Source: Jackrogersella multiformis
Taxonomy: Eukaryota; Ascomycota; Sordariomycetes; Xylariales; Hypoxylaceae
Direction: 5' to 3'
Assembly (NCBI GenBank): GCA_902806575.1
Contig: CADCXD010000001.1
Coordinates: 4,960,001-5,024,000, forward strand
DNA length: 64,000 nt
Below, one piece after another: positions 58,568 to 64,000 of the stretch (its first letter is position 1; each line of letters begins with the position of its first letter). The notes beneath the pieces were generated by a model, which saw nothing but the letters and a program-made list of their open reading frames with translations, ran no database searches and was not told the DNA's origin. A program made the position numbers and the translations under genes.

Positions 58568-60658
58568 GGTAGACAACTGCCAACGGGGAGCCAGATAACT
58601 GTGTTTGAGTATGTATATATTCGATTCGAATATCTCAGCTTTCGATACTTGTCAGGCAGTTGATTAAATAGTTTCAATATGTTATTAAGAAAGTTTTATA
58701 TTTTAGAATCCTTCTGGCATGACAGTGTAGGCTCTAGTTGCTGGAAAAAGGAATACTAGGCCGTGAACAAATTTCGAAACTATAATCATCAAAATAGTCC
58801 TGCTGTTGGTCCTGTTAACCAGAGGAGCATTACCAACAAGGTCATCTGAAGAAGCCTTAATATAATCTGAAGGAGGCAAGCCTTAGTATGTGCGTAGGCA
58901 CGCAGCACGAGTCTCTTCGCATAGCACAACCACGGGTTTCACCGTCTTGAGACAGAAAAAGGAATAATACAGGTGCCTTGAGCTCAGCAAGGCCGAAGTG
59001 TGAGATTAATTTCGGTGCCTAGGCGCTGGAATGGATGGGTCCGTGAATGGATATGGTGCGCAGCGAATAGGCGACTAAGGGACTAGGTATCCTCTGGGTT
59101 AGACGATTTAGACGATTGCTGCTCTCCATAGGTAGTATACGGGAAGTACCTACGGAAAGTACGGGCTTTTTGTTTATTGGTGCTCTATACTTCCGTCAAT
59201 CCCTATGCGTGTGTGTGTCCATTGTAAGCTTGGTTACCTAGGGAATCCGAGATAGAGATGGTGAAATGCTGCTGCCTGGATATGATAGAATGAAGTTGTG
59301 AAAAGAAGAAGTGTAATTGGTTGGGCCAAACGACTAAGCCGCACGGCCCACTGTAACTGCACCCACATCCCCCTCGGCCCGGGGTTGTAACACCGGAGCT
59401 CGGAGCAGGGGTTCATCCAGTGTCATTAGCTAATCGTCACAGCTGGCGGCCAGTTGACTTAGATCTAACCCTTGCCAAATCATTAAACCTACCTAGGTAG
59501 GTACCTCCTATAAAATTTCTCAATAATACCTTAGGTACCTGCCTAGGTACATACCTAGGTAGGTCCACTCTACCACCATCTATTTACATTACTACCTACC
59601 TAGGGTAGTGTGGAGCAGCTTATGTAATGAAGAGGATAAGTAAGATCCTGAGTGTTTTAGGTTGAAGTAAAAACCTACACAATACAACAACCATTATCCT
59701 ACTCCTACAGTACCTAGGTAACTATAATAAATATTACTACCTCAGTATAACAAAACCCTCATCCATTTGTAACTTACTAATCCTATTCTATTTTAAGCCC
59801 TGTATGAATAAGCCCATCATTTTTATACAATATTTAAGTTGGACGTTACCGAGCAGCCCAAGGCGAGTAGCATTTAAAAGGGGGTAATATCGCCAATTTA
59901 GCCAACCACGGCCGCTGCTCTTTTTGCTGGCACTAACATAACAGGCATCCAAGACACTTGGTATTCGATCACAGTAACTTATTACTCTCTGAAAATCCCC
60001 TCTGCACTTTCCATCCCTTATCACACCAATAAAAACGTTTCCGGACTCAAGACATCTTTTTCTTCGAGAGCCTAGCCGTGCATAATAATACCCTCAATAT
60101 AGCACTCCCTAACGAAGTAATACTCACCTGGCGTATTGTTAAATCTCAGTAGGCGAGGGACGTTTGATCCGAAAGTATCACTGCCAGATCGCCAACTTGA
60201 GGTCCATTAGGGCAAAGGCCTGTACTTGTTTCGGTGAAAAACATGCATTTACCATGACATGGAAGATAATCAGGGGCATCAGGATCCATCTAGCCGGAAA
60301 TCGAGTCCGAGGAATCTCTAGATACATCGCGCCAATGCGTAAAGCAGTGGTAAGAGAGTTGGCCCTGGTCAGACACGGGTAGCTGTTGTATTTTCCGTGT
60401 CCCCAAGTGCCTATCGTGCTCGCGGGGTCGAGAATATTAGCGTAAACATGATGTAAGGTGGACAGGGTAATAAGCAGTATAGCATACTACACCAACTCGA
60501 AACCCTTCTAAAGCTAGAGAATACGGGTTTGGCGGCACTATCGAGTTGAGAAATCCGATATCAACCTCAACATCTCTACTAGCACTATATGCCCCAATAT
60601 CTCCTATACCGAGAGTAGCTCGCCTCCACTCATTATGCCCATTAAACCAGAAGCTCCC
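58568..60658. other. Intergenic, about 2.1 kb
   Basis: Promoter of the multidomain protease gene and AT-rich flank of the inverted-repeat element. It has tiles at about 59490-59508 and 59530-59600 and a TTTAGACGATT duplication at 59105-59118. Short frames around 60164-60382 do not resemble a known protein. No gene supported. Confidence 0.5.
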
Positions 60659-60796
60659 GGTTCGCCTAAAGTGACGGAGTAACTGCTTATAGCCATAGAG
60701 TTTAAAGATAATATTCCTAATAAAGTTTAATTATATGGATACATAAGTTATAGTACCGTACCTTATATAAAATTAAGTACCTTTTTAATATTTTAA
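60659..60796 (+). repeat. Left terminal inverted repeat
   Basis: Starts GGTTCGCCTAAAGTGACGGA, and ends with AAGTACCTTTTTAATATTTT. Pairs with 61030-61167 with scattered mismatches and small indels. Confidence 0.7.
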
Positions 60797-61029
60797 TGAA
60801 GCTATGTCGCTTTATTTTAACCTTCTAAAAAGGATGGATTATAAGTAGTTTAACAAGCGCCGGGAAGCATACCTAGGTACATAGCGATAAAATGCCACTA
60901 TTAAGAAAGACCCCTCTCATGATAAAAAGGAGGTATATAAAAGGTCCCCCCTTTTACAACACTAGCTATAATAAGGACGACGAGGTCAGGAAAGAATGTT
61001 AAAAAGCTATAGCAAGGTTTATAAAATAA

Positions 61030-61167
61030 TATATTAAAAAGGTACTTAATATTATATAAAGAATTAATTATATCATAACTTAAGTTTTCATACGATTTAA
61101 CTTTATTAGGAATAATGTCTTTAAACTCCATGGTTATAAATAGTTACTCTGTCACTTTAGGCGAACC
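61030..61167 (-). repeat. Right terminal inverted repeat
   Basis: Read on the minus strand it starts GGTTCGCCTAAAGTGACAGA and ends near AAGTACCTTTTTAATATATT, matching the left arm. Confidence 0.7.
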
Positions 61168-61295
61168 GCTGGAAGGATATCGTTGGTTAGCTTCCCCGTG
61201 CCGCTGATCTGCATTAGTCTATTTAGCCCCTCACTTAAGAGGCCGTGAGGACTGGGGAGGACCACGGCGGCAGCGTTGTAGGGCTTGAAAAGGTT

Positions 61296-61645
61296 CCGCA
61301 GTCCTGTGAGTTCTCAGTCCAGTGGCTTCCCAGGAGCGGCAATGACATATCTAACCTTATTTTTCTAGGCTGGATCTTTGCTTGCGACTGGAAGCAGGAC
61401 CAACATGACGAAGCCGTACGGAGCGCGTTGGGTCTAGTTCTGCAGCGAGTCGAAAAGATGGCCGTCGATGGCGGACTCATATGGACCTTCGCTTTCCAAC
61501 GTTTACTGGCGCATTGCAGAATGTGCTTACCAGCTTTGGCACAGAGAACGTCAAGAAGTTACACGAGGCTGCGTCCCGGCATGATCCCGAAAGGGGGTTT
61601 CAAGAGCTGCAGAATGGGGGGTTCTTATTACGTGATAATATATGA
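61296..61645 (+). pseudogene. Relic of a berberine-bridge (FAD-linked) oxidoreductase C terminus
   Basis: Two frames together resemble the C-terminal substrate and BBE region of FAD_binding_4/BBE oxidoreductases. The first frame gives GNDISNLIFLGWIFACDWKQ, then DQHDEAVRSALGLVLQRVEK, up to about 61475. A different frame gives FPTFTGALQNVLTSFGTENV, KKLHEAASRHDPERGFQELQ and NGGFLLRD, ending at TGA 61643-61645. The second part matches the usual ending (SYG.EN...L...YDP...F..L..GGF). A net frameshift separates the parts. The FAD-binding domain that should lie upstream is absent, replaced within 130 bp by the inverted-repeat element. The gene is truncated and frameshifted, so it is almost certainly non-functional. 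Confidence 0.65.
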
Positions 61646-61828
61646 GGGTCTTTGCCTATGTCCTATTTCCGAGGCTTTTGTCACCTAGACCTATTATGCA
61701 CCAATTAATAGAAAGTAATTGAGTTTATTATAAAGAACAACATTGGAAACCCAGTCAAGTATGTTGCAGGTAAATCTGAGTAGCAAATCATAAGCTTATA
61801 GGCATTCCTTGTTGGGCATCACTTGAGA

Positions 61829-62857
61829 CTATTTAACGATATTCCAAGCGTCATCCAGTACTGCAACTACATCTTCCGGGAGTGGGCCTTTCCGGATTGC
61901 CTCAACGTTCTGTTTAACCTGAGCAATCTTGCTGGAGCCGAAAATAATGGCATCTTGTGGCCCTAATTTCGAATGGAAGGCGACCCAACGTAGTGCTACT
62001 TCCGGCTTGGAGATGCCGTGCGGCTCAAGTGCCTTGTTGAGAAATCGGATGGCCTCGTGATTTTTATCAGTATCGTACCGCCGAGCGTCCGTTGACATGA
62101 TATTACCCTCAGTGAAGCGTGTCCCGTCGACTTGACCGGACGTTAGGGCGCCGTGGAGGAAGCCACTGCCGTGTGGACTATGCGCCACAAACTGCATGCC
62201 ATGCTTGCGGACTAGATCAAGCACCGACCCTTCGTGGCGGCGGTCGATGAGGTTGTAGAGACCCTGGTACACGGTCGGCTTAACATATCCCTCACGTTCA
62301 CAAATGTCGATGAACTCGGCAAGCATATCGGCGGGAAAGTTACAAACACCCAGCTGTAGCTAGAATCAGTATCGATCTATATCGACCTAAGTGCTCTTCT
62401 TCCTCGTTCTGCGAGGCCTGGAAACACTTACCTTGTCGAAAAACCCCTTCTTGTATTGTACGCGGAAACCAGCCGCCTGATCTTTCAAGGGCGTGGCTAC
62501 GTCCGGGGCATGGAGGTAGAAGACGTTGATACGTTGACCATTTCCAAACCGCAGGGCCCCGTAGCTCTCCGCAATGGACTTGGCGATCTTCTCGGGCTCT
62601 AGAGTACCTTTAAATCCAGACATGCTAATCATTACCTTGGTGTCAATAACGAATCCCAGTCGCGCTGCTCCGACTTGTCCGAGGAGACGTTGCGAAGCCC
62701 CAATTTCTGAGGGTGGATACAGGGCGGCCGTATCAAGCCGATCTATGCCCGCTTCCTTGAGCAGTTCCAAGAGCTCTCGCACGACATCCTCACCGACGAA
62801 TTCGTTACCAAGGCCACCGCAGCCGAATATGATGTGTGGCGCTCCTGAGGACGCCAT
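61829..62857 (-). CDS. Aldo/keto reductase (aflatoxin-aldehyde-reductase-like)
   Basis: Two exons: 62857-62432 and 62353-61829 (79-bp phase-0 intron, GTAAGT to ACAG), giving 316 residues. The start is ATG of MASSGAPHIIFGCGG. The frame extends nine bases upstream but without ATG. The AKR catalytic tetrad is visible as Asp42 and Tyr47 (DRLDTAALYPPSE), Lys74 (VIDTKV) and His116 (FYLHAPD). The exon join restores DKLGVCNFPADML, equivalent to the GVSNF motif. The NADPH-binding end reads IFGSSKIAQVKQNVEAI (usually GxRxxxQ-like). It is a TIM-barrel enzyme that reduces aldehydes or ketones with NADPH in the cytosol. The closest group I recognise is the AKR7/aflatoxin aldehyde reductase-like fungal enzymes. 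The substrate is unknown, and no biosynthetic cluster is seen. Confidence 0.9.
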
Positions 62858-63295
62858 GGTCGTCACGATACTAGTATGATGATGCGAATTCGATGAGGTG
62901 AGGGAATGATGGGCTGAGTAACAAGGAGTAAGAGGCTGGGGAAGTTCAGATAGGTAAACAGTAAATCCTCCGCCCCGGTTATGAGAAGATACCTGGGTAG
63001 GTAAGAGTCTGAAGGTGTGTTACACAGCATTTTTCATATGAATGCATGGCAAGGAGCGATAGCCAACACTGCAGGAATTAAGGGGTTATTAAAAGGAAGT
63101 TTGAAACCAACAAAGAAAAGGACAGCTTAAAGTTTCTTACCTAATATACCGATTTCTTAGAATAGCGACGGATTTTATAAGATAAGGGCAATGGCTTTAA
63201 TAAGAAGAGACGATAACGAGAGGAATAGTCTTAAACCGAGGTCTATCCTTAAAAAAATAGCATTTTTTAAGGGGGGAGGAAGTAAAGATACGGCG
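62858..63295. other. Intergenic, AT-rich, 438 bp
   Basis: Promoter of the aldo/keto reductase gene, with a tile remnant near 62990-63004. It grades into an AT-rich, RIP-like block from about 63070. No gene. Confidence 0.5.
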
Positions 63296-63700
63296 TATAG
63301 CTGGAGAGTAGTTAGCGTACGGTTAGCGAGGCAAGAATAAAAAACCTTTATGAAGCCTAGAAGACGCCCAGCAAGTAGTTAGCGGTTATATACAAGACCC
63401 AGCGAGTAACGGGCGATACGTACGAGATAATAAGGATTGCATAAAGCTTAGCGAGTGGTCGGCGAATATATGGCGAGTAGTTAATGGTTATATACTTATA
63501 AAGAAAGCATGGTAAGTGGCTTATAATTATACGGCAAGTAGCTAGTAATTATATAGCGAAAAGCTAACGAGCGTACCATAAGTAACTGGCGATAATCACC
63601 TTATAATAACAAATAATTAGCAGTTATATACAAGTGAAGGAACGCGGCGAGAGACCAGCGATTGTATGGCGGACAGCCGGTGTATAATCGGACAGCAAGC
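63296..63700. repeat. Degenerate tandem repeat, unit about 20-30 bp
   Basis: Irregular copies of an AGYRAGTAGTTAGYGGTTATAT-like unit, for example AGCAAGTAGTTAGCGGTTAT, GGCGAGTAGTTAATGGTTAT and GGCAAGTAGCTAGTAATTAT. They are spaced unevenly through about 400 bp, with C/T and G/A variation. The block is non-coding. It may be a decayed minisatellite or part of a RIP-mutated transposon that continues beyond the window. Confidence 0.6.
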
Positions 63701-63847
63701 GCCGATACGTATAATCGTAAAATAAATATTATTGATTTATTTATGTTCTCGTAATGAGATCTTGGCGTTTTTAATGATCTTTATGATTAACCTCATTTCG
63801 AATATTATAAATGACCTTTAAAACTTAAACTCGGTGGTTTCGATTAA

Positions 63848-64000
63848 ATGCTGCTGCTATGCTTTGGACGCATTAACTCCCTGAACCCAGTCCTACCCGC
63901 TGCTTCACTTAGTGCCTCTCAACCTTTCAACTCCTTATCCCGTGAGGCAGACCTAGCTCTTGAAGCAGTTGAACTTGCCAAAGCTGAAGCGCCACGGTCC
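63848..64000 (+). CDS. Possible partial ORF running off the right edge
   Basis: An ATG at 63848 opens a frame of 51 codons (MLLLCFGRINSLNPVLPAAS, then an Ala/Glu-rich helix DLALEAVELAKAEAPRS) that has not closed at the window end. The sudden GC-rich, protein-like composition after an AT-rich repeat block suggests a gene or transposon ORF beginning here. I cannot assign a family from so little sequence. Confidence 0.3.
   Translation, partial: MLLLCFGRINSLNPVLPAASLSASQPFNSLSREADLALEAVELAKAEAPRS

Larger units (their letters stand above)
60659..61167. mobile_element. Non-autonomous DNA-transposon-like element with long terminal inverted repeats
   Basis: A 509-bp block bounded by GGTTCGCCTAAAGTGAC on the left and its inverse on the right. 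The two arms remain alignable for about 135 bp each, inward to the shared AAGTACCTTTTTAATAT. The interior, about 230 bp, is very AT-rich and codes for nothing recognisable. This is the structure of a MITE or an internally deleted DNA transposon. Several arm differences are G in the left arm against A in the right (GACGGAG/GACAGAG, ACTGCTTATAGCC/ACTATTTATAACC), compatible with RIP-like transitions. I could not find a clear target-site duplication, so the exact ends and superfamily are open. It lies next to an oxidoreductase relic. Confidence 0.65.

Noticed and set aside
59234..60382. Short ORFs of 60-78 codons upstream of the inverted-repeat element
   Set aside because: Composition looks random, and I could not match them to a transposase or any other protein.

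Overview
The window looks like chromosomal DNA of a filamentous ascomycete (Pezizomycotina, probably Sordariomycetes). The evidence is short spliceosomal introns (about 45-125 bp, one of 320 bp) with GTAAGT/GTATGT-type donors and CTAAC/CTGAC-like branch points. Families typical of these fungi are present: DUF3176 protein, Zn2Cys6 regulator, PH/GRAM-less sterol glucosyltransferase, FRE-type ferric reductase and X325/BIM1 copper protein. Genes are monocistronic and on both strands. There are no operons, no CRISPR array and no convincing tRNA or rRNA gene. Exon models were built by hand from splice signals, reading frame and family similarity. They are inferences, not transcript-supported.

Layout. 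1-16.2 kb holds a truncated DUF3176 membrane protein, a tectonin-like beta-propeller protein, an orphan, a mitochondrial hemerythrin-domain protein, a secreted YcaC-like isochorismatase, a GNAT acetyltransferase and a large sterol glucosyltransferase. 17.4-32 kb is the gene-dense core: a single-pass membrane protein with an apple/PAN-like ectodomain, a calponin-family actin protein, the complex I assembly factor NDUFAF2/N7BML, a nuclear protein ending in an ING-type PHD finger, a cytosolic Mn superoxide dismutase, a small orphan and a second apple-domain membrane protein. 32-53 kb is gene-poor, with a Zn2Cys6 regulator, a cytochrome P450 and a ferric reductase separated by gaps of 2.5-5.2 kb. 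53-63 kb holds a BIM1-like GPI-anchored copper protein, a 1,232-residue multidomain protein, a DNA-transposon-like inverted-repeat element, a berberine-bridge oxidoreductase relic and an aldo/keto reductase. The right end is AT-rich and carries degenerate tandem repeats.

The most interesting locus is 54529-58567. One protein appears to combine an N-terminal HeLo-like helical domain, a degenerate kinase-like domain (HGNLNSSA where an active kinase has HRDLKxxN) and a C-terminal trypsin-like protease with a recognisable His/Asp/Ser triad (Ser in GDSG). A helical executioner-type domain followed by a pseudokinase recalls the plan of MLKL, here with a protease attached. This makes it a candidate cell-death or self/non-self protein.

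The other pervasive signal is a palindromic tile built from CCTAGG and GGTACC cores (ACCTAGGTAGGTA and relatives). It occurs several dozen times, and I saw it only outside coding exons. Links between genes are mostly thematic (metal and redox: ferric reductase, copper protein, MnSOD, complex I assembly factor). I see no biosynthetic cluster.
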